A stretch of DNA of 64,000 nucleotides from Acidobacteriota bacterium (GCA_038040445.1 JBBPIG010000021.1:47190-111189); one strand, 5' to 3'. Shown: positions 17,239 to 26,132, numbered from the stretch's first letter. The notes: a model not told the origin generated them from the letters alone. Numbers and translations are program-made.

Positions 17239-17846
17239 ATGTTTTGCCCTAACTGCGGATCCGAAGAACGCCAGGTCAGCCAGTTCTGTCGCGCTTGCGG
17301 CACGGACATGCGTGCAGTGCGCTTGAGTCTTGAAAAACCCGATGCGATTACAGCGTCGGCGGTGTCGGCGCGTGACGAGATCGGGCACGCCATAGCCGAC
17401 AGAATAAGGGAGCTCAAGAAAGGCAGTGATCTAAGCAAAGTAGCCGAGGAAGTGCTTCCGGAGATCGAGAAGTTTTGGAATCCCCGCAGCAAAGGCGTCT
17501 GCGTGGCATTCGCGAAGGCGTCGTGACTAGTGCCATCGGTCTGGGCGCTACTGTGTTCTTTTTCTTGATGGGTCTTTCACAGAAGAACGCGTTGTTTTTG
17601 ACCGGGCTTGGGGTGACGGCTTTCCTCATCGGTTTGGGTCTTATTGTCAACGCCCTGTTGTTCACCGTTCCGAAGCAGTATGTTCCGCAGCACTCGCCGC
17701 ACCAGAGAGACTTGCTCGATCAGGGGTCTGATAGCGTCATCACGGTGAAACGTGAGCTATCGACTGCCGATCCTCTAAACCCACCGCAGTCGGTTACTGA
17801 ACAAACAACGCATCACTTGACGGACTCGCCAGCCGGCGCCTGCTAG
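17239..17846 (+). pseudogene. zinc-ribbon plus transmembrane protein, frameshifted
   Basis: The first frame (17239-17526) encodes a zinc ribbon with two CxxC pairs (MFCPNCGSEERQVSQFCRAC) and a helix ending EVLPEIEKF. The second frame, entered at about 17473 within TTTT, continues LESPQQRRLRGIREGVVTSA and two hydrophobic helices (GLGATVFFFLMGLS; LFLTGLGVTAFLIGLGLIVN). Read together they make a common ~200-residue 'zinc ribbon, linker, two TM' protein. One missing T would explain the break, so it is a recent mutation, a sequencing error, or a -1 slip at TTTT. Function unknown. Confidence 0.65.
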
Positions 17847-17867
17847 CGTTCGAGAGTCTAGCTGAAG

Positions 17868-17954
17868 CCTGGGAGCGCAGGCATCGCTGCCTGCTCCCAG
17901 GTTTTTCTGAGACGCTCGAAGAAAAGAGCAGGCAGGGATGCCTGCGCTCCCAGG
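17868..17954. repeat. 29-bp inverted repeat
   Basis: Arms 17868-17896 and 17926-17954 begin and end with CCTGGGAGCGCAGGCAT / ATGCCTGCGCTCCCAGG and differ at one or two positions. The hairpin sits between the convergent zinc-ribbon and secreted-protein genes, where it could serve as a two-way terminator. Confidence 0.85.
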
Positions 17955-17962
17955 TTCTCCGG

Positions 17963-18532
17963 CTATTCCGACACCTTGCGTTTGAGAATTGCCCGACCTT
18001 CCGGCCGCGGCTTGCCGTCGGCGAACGCCACGAAGTTCGATTCCACCGTGTTCTTATCCTTGATGCGGAAGAGACCTTGATGGACATGGGTATCGACCTT
18101 GGGATCGAAGTTCGTGCCGCCATGAAACGCGAACTTGATCTCGCCCGCCTTATCGCTCTTGGCGAACTTCATGATCGGGGCGTTCTTGAGCGCGCAATAG
18201 TGGGTCAGAAGCAGTTGGTTTCCATCCATATGAAAGATCGAGACCATTTCGGTCGGCTGACCCGCATATAGCGTCTCGACCACCGAACTTCCGGCCGCGG
18301 TCACCTTGAAGCTCGCCGAACGCGAGCTGCTGCCGTGTTCGTGATCGCCGCTTCCGCGCTCCCAATCTCCAGCCAGGGTTTTCAGAAACTCGAATGCTGA
18401 GGCTGCGTCGTAGACAACCGTCTCGGGCGCGCTAGCCGCCTTGTTGGCATCTTTCGATTGGCCTGCCCAGGACGCCGGAACCAGCGCGAGAACTAAAGCA
18501 AGACTCGAAAGCAAAACCATCATTCTCTTCAT
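17963..18532 (-). CDS. secreted hypothetical protein
   Basis: 189 residues with a clear signal peptide (MKRMMVLLSSLALVLALVPA, cleavage near SWAGQ). The mature part is a single beta-rich domain: AFEFLKTLAGDWERGSGDHE, then SFKVTAAGSSVVETLYAGQP and MVSIFHMDGNQLLLTHYCAL. This resembles small lipocalin/DUF1579-like 'GxW' proteins in which the first strand carries a 'LxGxW' motif. Probably periplasmic. No operon partner. Confidence 0.7.
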   Translation of the reverse strand: MKRMMVLLSSLALVLALVPASWAGQSKDANKAASAPETVVYDAASAFEFLKTLAGDWERGSGDHEHGSSSRSASFKVTAAGSSVVETLYAGQPTEMVSIFHMDGNQLLLTHYCALKNAPIMKFAKSDKAGEIKFAFHGGTNFDPKVDTHVHQGLFRIKDKNTVESNFVAFADGKPRPEGRAILKRKVSE

Positions 18533-18604
18533 ACTCTTCTCCTTCGCTCTGAATGTTTGTGGATACTAACATGATTCGCCGAGGAACAATAAAGCAAATG
18601 GGTC

Positions 18605-18666
18605 GGGCCGGGTATCCTGTCAGTGATTGGTTGGCCCGTCCAATCCGGATTTGAAGAGGTGCACTG
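18605..18666 (+). promoter_or_regulatory. shared upstream sequence, copy 1
   Basis: GGGCCGGGTATCCTGTC (18605-18621) is repeated exactly at 20093-20109. Both copies are followed by a similar TTGGCCCGTCC / CTGGTCCGTAC block and lie 41-46 bases before the start of an antitoxin gene. It may be a common promoter/operator or a captured repeat. Confidence 0.45.
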
Positions 18667-18933
18667 ATGGAACTCGTGGTCCACATACCCGACACGGTCG
18701 TTGCGACGCTTCCGAGTGAGAATGGCGACCTGGCTAGAGACCTCTTAGAAAGCTACGCGCTAGAGGGCTATAGGTCCGGTAAGCTAACCGCCTACCAGGC
18801 GCAAGAGCTTTTAGGTTTTGAGGCCAGAATGGAAGTTGATGCTTTCTTGAAGGCGCACGACGTCCCCCTCGAGATGACGATTGAAGACCTCGAGGAAGGA
18901 CGGAAGTCGCTCGACGCCCTGCTTGGCAAATGA
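18667..18933 (+). CDS. UPF0175 family antitoxin
   Basis: 88 residues with the UPF0175 pattern: VVHIPDTVVATLPSENGDLA, then RDLLESYALEGYRSGKLTAY and QAQELLGFEARMEVDAFLKAH. The central helix-turn-helix-like 'GKLTxxQAQELLGFxxRxExxxFLK' is diagnostic. These proteins are usually the antitoxin of a DUF3368 PIN ribonuclease whose ATG overlaps the antitoxin stop. Here an ATG overlaps the stop (ATGATC at 18930) and starts MIVIS, the usual PIN start, but the toxin frame then runs into unrelated sequence and stops. Confidence 0.85.
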   Translation: MELVVHIPDTVVATLPSENGDLARDLLESYALEGYRSGKLTAYQAQELLGFEARMEVDAFLKAHDVPLEMTIEDLEEGRKSLDALLGK

Positions 18934-19005
18934 TCGTCATCTCCCCTGCCACGCGCGCTAGAAAGTTTCTGACGTTCTCCTTGTACGTGTTATTCTATCG
19001 ACTCT

Positions 19006-19278
19006 ATGAACAGCAGCGCCAAAACATATCTTTTCAAGGTTGTCATTGAGGATGATTCGCACGAAGATGGGCGGCAAGCATATCGCGCCTACTGTCCCGC
19101 GCTAGAGCAGTACGGCGCCTCCACTTGGGGCAACACCAGGGAGGAGGCCCTGCAGCATATACAGGAAGTCGTGCAGATGATCGTTCAGGAGCTTATCGAA
19201 GAAGGCGCACTACTTCCCGAGGGCGCTCTGCAAGATGTGGAAGTATTTTCCGAGCCGCGTGTAGCCGTGACCATCTAG
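19006..19278 (+). CDS. HicB-family antitoxin, orphan
   Basis: 90 residues of the HicB/UPF0150 N-terminal domain: YLFKVVIEDDSHEDGRQAYR, then AYCPALEQYGASTWGNTREE with ALQHIQEVVQMIVQELIEEG. The 'YxAxCPxLxxxxxxGxTxEEAhxxhxEhhxhhhxxhxEEG' pattern is clear. HicB neutralises the HicA mRNA interferase; no HicA frame is present on either side, so this is an orphan or HicA was lost. Upstream lies the broken PIN toxin start. Confidence 0.82.
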   Translation: MNSSAKTYLFKVVIEDDSHEDGRQAYRAYCPALEQYGASTWGNTREEALQHIQEVVQMIVQELIEEGALLPEGALQDVEVFSEPRVAVTI

Positions 19279-19329
19279 TATGCCCATCGAGCCATGCTTA
19301 CACTCAGCGCGCTGGTTGCGAGCGCGATG

Positions 19330-19815
19330 TCATGCCGCTTTGCCTCGCGGAGTGGTCCTTGCTCGGATGACCAGATCGACATCGCAATCGAGCACATGAA
19401 GCAGGGACAAGAGCTGATCGACGGATGTCTGATAGTTCTTCTGATCCAGCAGGCGATAGAACTGCGTTGCCGATGTCCCGAGCCTGCGAATTATCTCGCG
19501 CTTGGACAGAGCGCTCTTCTCCAACCGCTTCTGCGCCTCGACCGTTAGTTTGTAGAGAATAAGATCGCGTAAGTACCACGGGTCTTGGTTATACTCGAGC
19601 ACCTGCTCGATGTGAACCGTCCCGCTCTTGCCGGACTTCAGATCGTAAGTGAACGCTTCACTAGCCAATTCCTTGTCAACGTATACCCGGTTAATCGGAT
19701 CGTCACCGCTCGGTTGAAGCTCCAACTTTGAGTAGGGGAACGGTAGAGTTCGGTTAGAAGTCTTGATCTCGAAGGCCTTCTTGCGATTATTTTGTTTGAC
19801 CGATCGTATCTTCAT
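19330..19815 (-). CDS. HTH-containing protein, possible antitoxin
   Basis: 161 residues. The first two-thirds is a beta-rich part (KKAFEIKTSNRTLPFPYSKL; RVYVDKELASEAFTYDLKSG), followed by a C-terminal helix-turn-helix (SKREIIRRLGTSATQFYRLL, then DQKNYQTSVDQLLSLLHVLD). Its ATG overlaps the stop codon of the frameshifted DUF4160-like gene upstream, indicating a coupled pair. DUF4160-type proteins often accompany small putative antitoxins, so a toxin-antitoxin role is inferred. No exact family recognised. Confidence 0.65.
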   Translation of the reverse strand: MKIRSVKQNNRKKAFEIKTSNRTLPFPYSKLELQPSGDDPINRVYVDKELASEAFTYDLKSGKSGTVHIEQVLEYNQDPWYLRDLILYKLTVEAQKRLEKSALSKREIIRRLGTSATQFYRLLDQKNYQTSVDQLLSLLHVLDCDVDLVIRARTTPRGKAA

Positions 19816-20005
19816 AGCAACCCCTCGGACTCAAGTCCCTCGATCAATCTAAGGACCCGCCGCGAAGCTTTCCCCTTCATAGCCCTCCTGTTGTCGAGGT
19901 CCCACTTCACGACAGTTCCCCGTCACGGTAGACGTGGACATGCCGAGGCGTATGGTCACTTTTCCAAACGAAGAAGATGTAACCACCTCGCCGAATCTTT
20001 GGCAC
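19812..20005 (-). pseudogene. DUF4160-like gene with a single-base frameshift
   Basis: From a GTG at 20005 the frame gives VPKIRRGGYIFFVWKSDHTP, then RHVHVYRDGELS and a stop. One base out of frame the sequence continues VVKWDLDNRRAMKGKASRRV and LRLIEGLESEGLL, ending at 19812. The two parts join into a typical 'GYxFFhxSxDxxPxHVHVxxxGxxhVKWDLxxxxxxxG' DUF4160 protein. A single missing base near 19909 explains the break. The stop overlaps the ATG of the HTH gene (19815). Too short for simple gene calling and not intact. Confidence 0.7.
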
Positions 20006-20092
20006 GGAGAGACGCTACCGCAGGTGGTAACGCTTTGTCAATTGTGGCCGGGTTCCCGCGCAACGCTTAGCCGGTCATTGCCCCGTAGGGCC

Positions 20093-20149
20093 GGGCCGGG
20101 TATCCTGTCTATTGCGGGCTGGTCCGTACAATTTTTTCGAGGTGCTACT
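20093..20149 (+). promoter_or_regulatory. shared upstream sequence, copy 2
   Basis: Exact 17-base match (20093-20109) to the sequence at 18605-18621, followed by a similar CTGGTCCGTAC block and a poly-T tract, ending in GAGGTGCTACT before the ATG at 20150. Confidence 0.45.
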
Positions 20150-20431
20150 ATGAGCTCACAGGGTGAGACCGAACGCTTAGAGATCACCGGGCTGCCAGTT
20201 GGTACGATGCGCGCGCTGGAAGAGCTTGCACGTGAGAATGACCAAACTGCCGAAGATTATGCCCGAATGGTACTTGAGGCAAGGATTTTGGCTCAGAAGC
20301 CGTTCAGAGAGATTCTGGCACCGGTGCGCGAAGGTTTTCAGGAAAGCGGGATAACCGATGATGAGCTTGCTGCGCTGGTCGAGAAAGCCCGCGAGGATTT
20401 CCATCGAGAAAGGCCAACCGAAGACGAATGA
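20150..20431 (+). CDS. ribbon-helix-helix-like antitoxin (VapB type)
   Basis: Start at 20150 (MSSQGETERLEITGLPVGTM) after GAGGTG. A short strand (ERLEITGLP) and helices (RALEELARENDQTAEDYARM) resemble the N-terminal RHH domain of VapB antitoxins; the acidic C-terminal tail (ITDDELAALVEKAREDFHRE) would wrap the toxin. The stop overlaps the start of the PIN toxin by 4 bases. Expected: neutralises the toxin and represses the operon. Confidence 0.8.
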   Translation: MSSQGETERLEITGLPVGTMRALEELARENDQTAEDYARMVLEARILAQKPFREILAPVREGFQESGITDDELAALVEKAREDFHRERPTEDE

Positions 20432-20922
20432 GCCAGCCAGCCTCGCCGCCCGGAGTCGTCGTTGACTGTATGGTCTTTGTGCAGGCAGCAGCGAACGAGA
20501 AGGGGCCGGCCGCCCGTATTCTCGACCTGCTCGACGAAGGAAAGATCACACTCTATGTGAGCAAACTGATCTTGGCCGAAGCGCGTTATGTGCTCAGTCG
20601 GGCCGACGTGCGCGCTAGTCTGCGCAAACTCACCGACGTTGCCGTAGAAGCTCTCTTTGAGCGATTGACTGAGCGTGCCACGCTCATCCGCCAAGTTCCA
20701 AAGCGATTTGTATATCCACGTGATCCGAAAGACGAGCCTTACATCAATCTGGCAGTTGCGATGAAAGCCGACTACCTTGTGAGCCGGGACAACGATCTGC
20801 TCGATCTGATGAAGTGGGAGCAGGAAGAGGGGCGCAAGTTTCAAAAGCGATTTCGCTTTCTAAAGATCGTCACCCCGGAAGGTTTCTTGACTGAAATTGA
20901 AGCGCACATCGAGCAACCGTGA
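20428..20922 (+). CDS. PIN-domain toxin (VapC-like, COG1569 type)
   Basis: 164 residues. PIN acidic residues are visible: the first Asp in GVVVDCMVFVQAAANEKGPA, Glu in LYVSKLILAEARYVLSRADV, and the C-terminal pair PRDPKDEPYINLAVAMKADY with LVSRDNDLLDL. This is the 'putative toxin component, PIN family' pattern (COG1569). Expected activity: Mg-dependent RNA cleavage. The only complete antitoxin-first pair in this toxin-antitoxin area. Confidence 0.88.
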   Translation: MSQPASPPGVVVDCMVFVQAAANEKGPAARILDLLDEGKITLYVSKLILAEARYVLSRADVRASLRKLTDVAVEALFERLTERATLIRQVPKRFVYPRDPKDEPYINLAVAMKADYLVSRDNDLLDLMKWEQEEGRKFQKRFRFLKIVTPEGFLTEIEAHIEQP

Positions 20923-20927
20923 TGGTG

Positions 20928-21167
20928 TCATTCTTGGCCCAGCCAGAATTCATCCGGTAGAGATTGGTCAAAGTCTTCGCTCGTCCAGATTGTGCCTCGA
21001 TTGAGACCAGCGACGCGCTTCTTGTTTGCCGCAGCGACTGGAACGGGAACCAGACGGGCAACCGGTTTGCCGTGCTCTGTGATAATTACTTCGTTGCCGG
21101 CCAAAGCTTGGGCGAGCAGTTCTTGCAGTTTTTCTTGGGCTTCATCAACGCTGAAGGTTCGAGTCAT
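20928..21167 (-). CDS. Phd/YefM-type antitoxin, orphan
   Basis: 79 residues: SVDEAQEKLQELLAQALAGN, then EVIITEHGKPVARLVPVPVA, the Phd domain with its conserved 'ITxxGKPVARLVP'. The tail (GTIWTSEDFDQSLPDEFWLG) is the usual PIN-binding end of vapC-linked Phd antitoxins. No partner toxin follows: five bases past its stop lies the stop of the convergent PIN gene, which already has its own antitoxin. Confidence 0.85.
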   Translation of the reverse strand: MTRTFSVDEAQEKLQELLAQALAGNEVIITEHGKPVARLVPVPVAAANKKRVAGLNRGTIWTSEDFDQSLPDEFWLGQE

Positions 21168-21246
21168 TACAGCTTCTTCGGGATGCGCAAAAGCATACCC
21201 TCGACCAGCGGAACGACGCTGCGGATGGTCCGCGCGCCCGTCGCAG

Positions 21247-22413
21247 TTAGTTATCTACGTCTTCCTCGTGCACAAATCCGAGCACGAGAACGTCCCCGTC
21301 CCCGTCTGTGACGTGCCAGTAGGTACCAGAGTCGTCGAGACCTGAAATGCTATAATCGCAGATCACCTTTCGAAGCCCGGGCGGAGTGGTTTGTTCAACG
21401 GCGCTAGTCTTGCTCGCCTTTGAATAGACCGATACGCCGTCACTCCTCAACATTAGGTAATAGCTCCCGTGGTCAGGGCTTCTTGTTTGACCTCGCTTTT
21501 GATCACAGGTGAGTAGAATGTCGGTGGTGGTAACAAGAACGTATTCCGCGCGGTCCTTGATTCCCTCGGGTTGGAACTTTCGAAGGTCATGCTTGACGAT
21601 CCAGCTGTCATCCTGCTTCCCACGGTAGACCTCAGGCGTTAACCTCCAAACATTCCAGTATGCAACGGGATCGACCCCATTCTTCATTAAGTCCATCTCT
21701 AAGGCGTTGTGATCATAGATCACAAAGGCCGTGGGCTCCTTGATGTTCTCTTCAAGATACTGACGATCCCTCGCGTAGTGGGGAACCTTAGAGAGGAACA
21801 TATCCAAATCGAACCGAAATGAACGTCTGGTCTCAAGGAACATCCGGGCGTCGTAATTCGATTCGAAGCTAACGAACAGAGCTTGTCGGCAACATACGAG
21901 ACAGTTTGCATAGTCCCCGGAGTTGAAAGCCGCCTCGGCACGTTGCAGGAGTTCTTTCGGCTCTCCGGCGCGCAACATATCTAGGAGGCTGATGGTTGCG
22001 AACGCCCGACCAAAGGTCGAACTGGTTACCTCATCAAAGAACTCCCAGACGGTGGTTAGCAATGGTTCGAGCTCCGCCTTCGATGGCTCCAATCCAAAGT
22101 GCTTCGAGTTGACGCGAAGTTTGTTCAGAGCGATCAGGCGAACCCTAAACGGCAACTCTGCCGGCTTGATCTTCTGGTTAATTAATTCGAAGTATCTGTC
22201 AAAGGTAGTTCGTTGATCGACGCCCGCGTTCAAATGTTCAGACAGGGCGAGCAAGAAACACTCAACCGAGTCCTGGAGTAGATTGCATGCAATAGACAGC
22301 CGGGCACCGCTTGAGGAGACGCCATTCTCTTTCGCCACATGATAAAGGCTTCGCGAGAGGATGAGCTTATTCAGCGTGCTTTGATTCATTACAATCGGGG
22401 TTCCATCCGTCAC
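21247..22413 (-). CDS. HEPN-like hypothetical protein, 388 residues
   Basis: No family recognised with certainty. The N-terminal ~160 residues are helical and contain ARLSIACNLLQDSVECFLLA and LNKLRVNSKHFGLEP; RVNSKH at 100-105 fits the RX4-6H active-site motif of HEPN ribonucleases, and 'LxhAhxLLxxAVExhLhAh' helices precede it, as in HEPN proteins. The C-terminal half is a mixed alpha/beta region (YVLVTTTDILLTCDQKRGQT; YWHVTDGDGDVLVLGFVHEE). Its place beside toxin-antitoxin genes supports a defence or toxin role, but this is inference. Confidence 0.5.
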   Translation of the reverse strand: MTDGTPIVMNQSTLNKLILSRSLYHVAKENGVSSSGARLSIACNLLQDSVECFLLALSEHLNAGVDQRTTFDRYFELINQKIKPAELPFRVRLIALNKLRVNSKHFGLEPSKAELEPLLTTVWEFFDEVTSSTFGRAFATISLLDMLRAGEPKELLQRAEAAFNSGDYANCLVCCRQALFVSFESNYDARMFLETRRSFRFDLDMFLSKVPHYARDRQYLEENIKEPTAFVIYDHNALEMDLMKNGVDPVAYWNVWRLTPEVYRGKQDDSWIVKHDLRKFQPEGIKDRAEYVLVTTTDILLTCDQKRGQTRSPDHGSYYLMLRSDGVSVYSKASKTSAVEQTTPPGLRKVICDYSISGLDDSGTYWHVTDGDGDVLVLGFVHEEDVDN

Positions 22414-22487
22414 TTCTCGAACGCAGACCCGCCGATTCGGTCACTTCACTAATGATAAGACTTTCAAATCCCAGATTAGGAGTAAGC

Positions 22488-25400
22488 TCAAAACAACAGC
22501 TTCAACCCGAACTGAATATGCCTCGGGCTTTGAGCCGACAAGATCCTCCCGAAGGTCGGTGAGCCAAGAAAGTTATCCGGCAAGTTGAAGTTCGGATGAT
22601 TGAATAGATTGAAAGCTTCGGCGCGGAACTGCAGATCGAGTCCTTCCCGCAACTTTGTCGTCTTCATCAACGACGCGTTGAAGTTCGCGAAGCTCGGACC
22701 ATCGAGTATGTTTCTCCCCGCATTCCCGAAGCTCCCGAAGGGCGGGAACGCAAACGCCGATGTGTTGAACCACCGATCCGGCGTGCGATCCGAAAGCTCG
22801 GCCTTGCCAACGACGTTGGGACGATCGTTAGCGCCAAACCCAAGCGTCGACCGCCCAGTGTTGCTGTTATCGATGTCAGAGAGCAGCGCAACTGTGAAAG
22901 GACGGCCGCTCTGCAGAGTCACTATCCCAAAGGTCTGCCAGCCAGTGAGAAGCGCGGACAGCAATCCACTATTCTCAAGAAACGTCCGTCCTTTCCCACA
23001 AGGAAAGTCGTAGCCGTAACTCAGCGAGAGCCGGTGCCTCACGTCGAAGTTCGAGCGGCCTCGCTCGCCGGCCGTGTTGAAGCTGTCCTGCGGAAAGTTC
23101 GGGTCGCCCGCGCTCGAAAAAAAGCTCGATGCGTTGTCGATCGATTTCGACCACGTGTACGAACTCAGCACCGAAAGCCCGAAGTCGAGCCTCTGTTGAA
23201 ACCTCACCTGCAGGCTGTTGTAGCTCGAGTTCGCGCTCGACTCTTCAAACGTGATGTCGTCGAACTGGGGATTCGGGCGCAGATTGGGTGACACCGGGCT
23301 TGGCCGCGGTTGATTTATGTCGCGGGCAGTTATCAGCTTCGTCCCCTTGCTTGCAACATAAGCCACTTCGAGGACGCGACTCTTTCCCAACTCTTGCTGC
23401 AAGCTGGCGTTCCAGTGCTGCATGTACGGGGTGCGCAAATCACGTTGAAACCCGAATGCCGAGTGAGGCAACGGAAATGGGAAAAAGCTCGGGAACGGAT
23501 TGTCGAGCGTCAACGGCAAACCCGGCAGCGAGAAGAAGAGATTGAAATCAAAGAAAGGCGAGTTGAAGTACAGTCCCTCACTGGGCGCAAGCGACGACTG
23601 GTCGTAGTACACGCCATAGCCTGCCCGCAATACGGTGGCACCCTTGCTTCCCATTGTCCACGCCAGTCCCACGCGCGGCGCCCAGTTGTTTCTGTCGGCC
23701 TCGTAGCCGCTTCGCGGAATACCGTTGGTCCCAACCGGCGTGAGCGTCCGCGTCGCTGGATCGTAAAGATTCGCGCGGTCGAAGGCATCTACCGGCGGCG
23801 AGTTGTACTCGTATCGCAAGCCGGCCGAGATGGTAAGTTTTGGTCTCACCCTGAAGCTGTCATTTACATAGAAACCGTAGCTCTCGGTGCGCAGGTGCTG
23901 GTGATTGTCCAGCCGGGCTCCTCCGGTGAGCGCAGGCAGACCAAGCAACAAATCGGCGAGCGCATTGCCGGTGATAGGGACCTGACTGGAGAAGGTCAGG
24001 AACCCGCGCGATTGAATGTCGCGAAACGCATTCTGCTGAACGGCTCGAAAATCGAATCCGAACTTCAACAGGTGCTTGCCGCGAGCGTAACTTGCGCCAT
24101 CCAGAACCTGGAACATGTTGGTGACGCTCTGCTGCGGATTGTTGTATTCATCGCCGAGCGGCGAGAAGCCCGAGATCGTTATGAAGCTCAGGCCGAAGTC
24201 TCTCGGGTTCTTTGATAGCTCCGGCAAGCCGACCTGCTTGTTGATGCTCGTCCCGCTGTTCTCCTGAAGCACCGCTGCGGCCACGCGGCTAAACGCAAAG
24301 CGCGCCTCATTGACCAACGCTGCCGAAAAGATGTGCGTCTCGCCGATCATGAAGTTCTGAGCCCTTCGAGGAACGTTATCGCCAAACCCCGGAACGGCGG
24401 GGAAGCCTGGTCCGGTGAACGGCTCGAATAGGTCTCTGTCGGAAAAGCTGTACCGCGCTGCGAGCGCAGACGATCTGCCGAGCGAATGATCCAGCCGCAC
24501 GTCAAAGTGATCGTTGCGATTCCGCAGAGTTGGAGATGAGACGAAGTTCGCAAACGGTACGTTGCGATTGGGCGCCGGATACAACGCGGCGATTGCCTTG
24601 CCTATCGGGTTGATGAAAAGGTCTGGGATCTTGTTTCCAGGAAACGGCTGCTGAGTGAAGGGATTGATCGGCGCGCGAAAAAGCGTCTGGGAGAAGTCGC
24701 CTTTGCGTTCCGCAAGAGTCGGCACATTGGTGACCCGGGTAATTCCCTCGCGCGCCCGCGAGCCTTCGTAGTCGGCAAAGAAGAACGTTCGGCTCCTGAC
24801 CACGGGACCACCCAGCGCAAAGCCAAACTGGTTCCGCTGATACTTAGGAGCTTTCTCATCGGCGGGCACGAAGAAGTTGCGCGCATCGAGAGCGCCATTG
24901 CGAAAGAACTCGTAGACGGCGCCGTGGAGCGAATTGGAGCCGGACTTGAGAACGACGTTCACTTGCGCGCCGGCGTTTCTGCCAAACGAAGCGTCGTACG
25001 TGCTTGTCAGCAACTCGAATTCCCGAATGGCATCGACTGGAGGATTCACGCCAACGGAATTGAGCTTGGGGTCTATATTGTAGACTCCGTCGAGAAGGAA
25101 ACTGTTCGAGTCCTCGCGCGCCCCGTTGACATTAAAGGCTAAGTCACCCCGAACGGAGCTTGCTGAACCTTGAGCCGCGGGAACCGCACCCGGCACGAGC
25201 AGGCCGAGTTCCAGGAGGTTTCGCCCATCGAGCAGCAGCTCGAGCGGCAGTCCGGTGATTTGGCGGTTCTCGAGGACCGTTCCAATCGCCGAAGAGTCTT
25301 TTCTGAGCTGGACCTCCGGCGCGGTGACTACGATCTCCTCGCTTATGCGACCAACTTCAAGCGATATGTCCAGCCTTAGTTCCTGATTGACCTGGAGCGT

Positions 25401-25685
25401 GACGAGACGAGAGTGCTTTTTATAACCGGTCTGTTCGACTTCAACTCGGTAGGGGCCAGGCGGCAGCAACGCTAGCGTGAATTCACCTTGATCGCCGCTT
25501 CTCGCGACTCGCGATTCGTTGGTTTCAATTTGGACAATTCTAATAGCGACGTTCGACAGTGCTGTTTGCGAGCTGTCAGTGAGCGTGCCACGAATCGAAC
25601 CCCTGTGCGTTTGGCCCGCGACGGAGAATGGCGACAAAGCCAGAGACAGACAGAAGATCAGCGAGCAGACGGCCCTTACTTTCAT
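22488..25685 (-). CDS. TonB-dependent receptor, Oar-like, with carboxypeptidase-regulatory domain
   Basis: 1065 residues, outer membrane. Signal peptide [20 protein letters not shown] (cleavage near VAGQT); residues about 26-110 are a carboxypeptidase-regulatory-like Ig domain ([38 protein letters not shown]). The plug follows ([40 protein letters not shown]), then a long beta-barrel rich in aromatic strands and ending [11 protein letters not shown] with a terminal Phe. Such giant Oar-type receptors are abundant in Acidobacteria; the ligand (polysaccharide, peptide or other polymer) is unknown. Single gene. Confidence 0.93.
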   Translation of the reverse strand: MKVRAVCSLIFCLSLALSPFSVAGQTHRGSIRGTLTDSSQTALSNVAIRIVQIETNESRVARSGDQGEFTLALLPPGPYRVEVEQTGYKKHSRLVTLQVNQELRLDISLEVGRISEEIVVTAPEVQLRKDSSAIGTVLENRQITGLPLELLLDGRNLLELGLLVPGAVPAAQGSASSVRGDLAFNVNGAREDSNSFLLDGVYNIDPKLNSVGVNPPVDAIREFELLTSTYDASFGRNAGAQVNVVLKSGSNSLHGAVYEFFRNGALDARNFFVPADEKAPKYQRNQFGFALGGPVVRSRTFFFADYEGSRAREGITRVTNVPTLAERKGDFSQTLFRAPINPFTQQPFPGNKIPDLFINPIGKAIAALYPAPNRNVPFANFVSSPTLRNRNDHFDVRLDHSLGRSSALAARYSFSDRDLFEPFTGPGFPAVPGFGDNVPRRAQNFMIGETHIFSAALVNEARFAFSRVAAAVLQENSGTSINKQVGLPELSKNPRDFGLSFITISGFSPLGDEYNNPQQSVTNMFQVLDGASYARGKHLLKFGFDFRAVQQNAFRDIQSRGFLTFSSQVPITGNALADLLLGLPALTGGARLDNHQHLRTESYGFYVNDSFRVRPKLTISAGLRYEYNSPPVDAFDRANLYDPATRTLTPVGTNGIPRSGYEADRNNWAPRVGLAWTMGSKGATVLRAGYGVYYDQSSLAPSEGLYFNSPFFDFNLFFSLPGLPLTLDNPFPSFFPFPLPHSAFGFQRDLRTPYMQHWNASLQQELGKSRVLEVAYVASKGTKLITARDINQPRPSPVSPNLRPNPQFDDITFEESSANSSYNSLQVRFQQRLDFGLSVLSSYTWSKSIDNASSFFSSAGDPNFPQDSFNTAGERGRSNFDVRHRLSLSYGYDFPCGKGRTFLENSGLLSALLTGWQTFGIVTLQSGRPFTVALLSDIDNSNTGRSTLGFGANDRPNVVGKAELSDRTPDRWFNTSAFAFPPFGSFGNAGRNILDGPSFANFNASLMKTTKLREGLDLQFRAEAFNLFNHPNFNLPDNFLGSPTFGRILSAQSPRHIQFGLKLLF

Positions 25686-25796
25686 GATGTTCTTCTATAC
25701 CAGAAAAAGATCGATATTCTCCAGTCGCTAAGTAGTTCCTAATCTTGTGTTGATATTGCAGCTGGCCTGGCGCACGACCCGATTACGGCGACGGAA

Positions 25797-25898
25797 TATT
25801 TGGACCGCGGCGGCCTTTGTGCGTTGCCGCCGCTTTTGGTTATCGCCCACGAAACGACAGAAAGCGGTGGCAACGCAAAGACGCCACCGCAGTCCAAA
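25797..25898. repeat. 38-bp inverted repeat
   Basis: Arms 25797-25834 and 25861-25898 are inverted copies with a few mismatches (TTTGGACCGCGGCGGCC... paired with ...GACGCCACCGCAGTCCAAA), loop 26 bases. It lies between the divergent receptor and PolX genes. Confidence 0.8.
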
Positions 25899-25914
25899 TA
25901 CGCGGTCGCTTGAT

Positions 25915-26066
25915 AGTGTCCTAGTCGACCAACACAAGATTAGGACACTACCCTCCGGTCGCTACTGGTTAAGCGTAACCGTCGCTTGCTAGTCTTCGCA
26001 GTGTCAGTACCGCGAGTGGTAGCGACTGTGTCAAGACCACCAACTTCAAGTTGAGGGTTTTGACAC
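25915..26066. repeat. two further hairpins before polX
   Basis: AGTGTCCTA (25915-25923) pairs with TAGGACACT (25941-25949), and GTGTCAAGACC (26028-26038) pairs with GGTTTTGACAC (26056-26066). With the preceding 38-base repeat they occupy most of the 447-base gap. The only other content is whatever promoters serve the two divergent genes; none is clear. Confidence 0.7.
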
Positions 26067-26132
26067 GGTCTCAATATATTTCTTGCAGTTTGGATGTCGC
26101 GAACAATATCGCGAACAGCGGAGCACGCGGGC

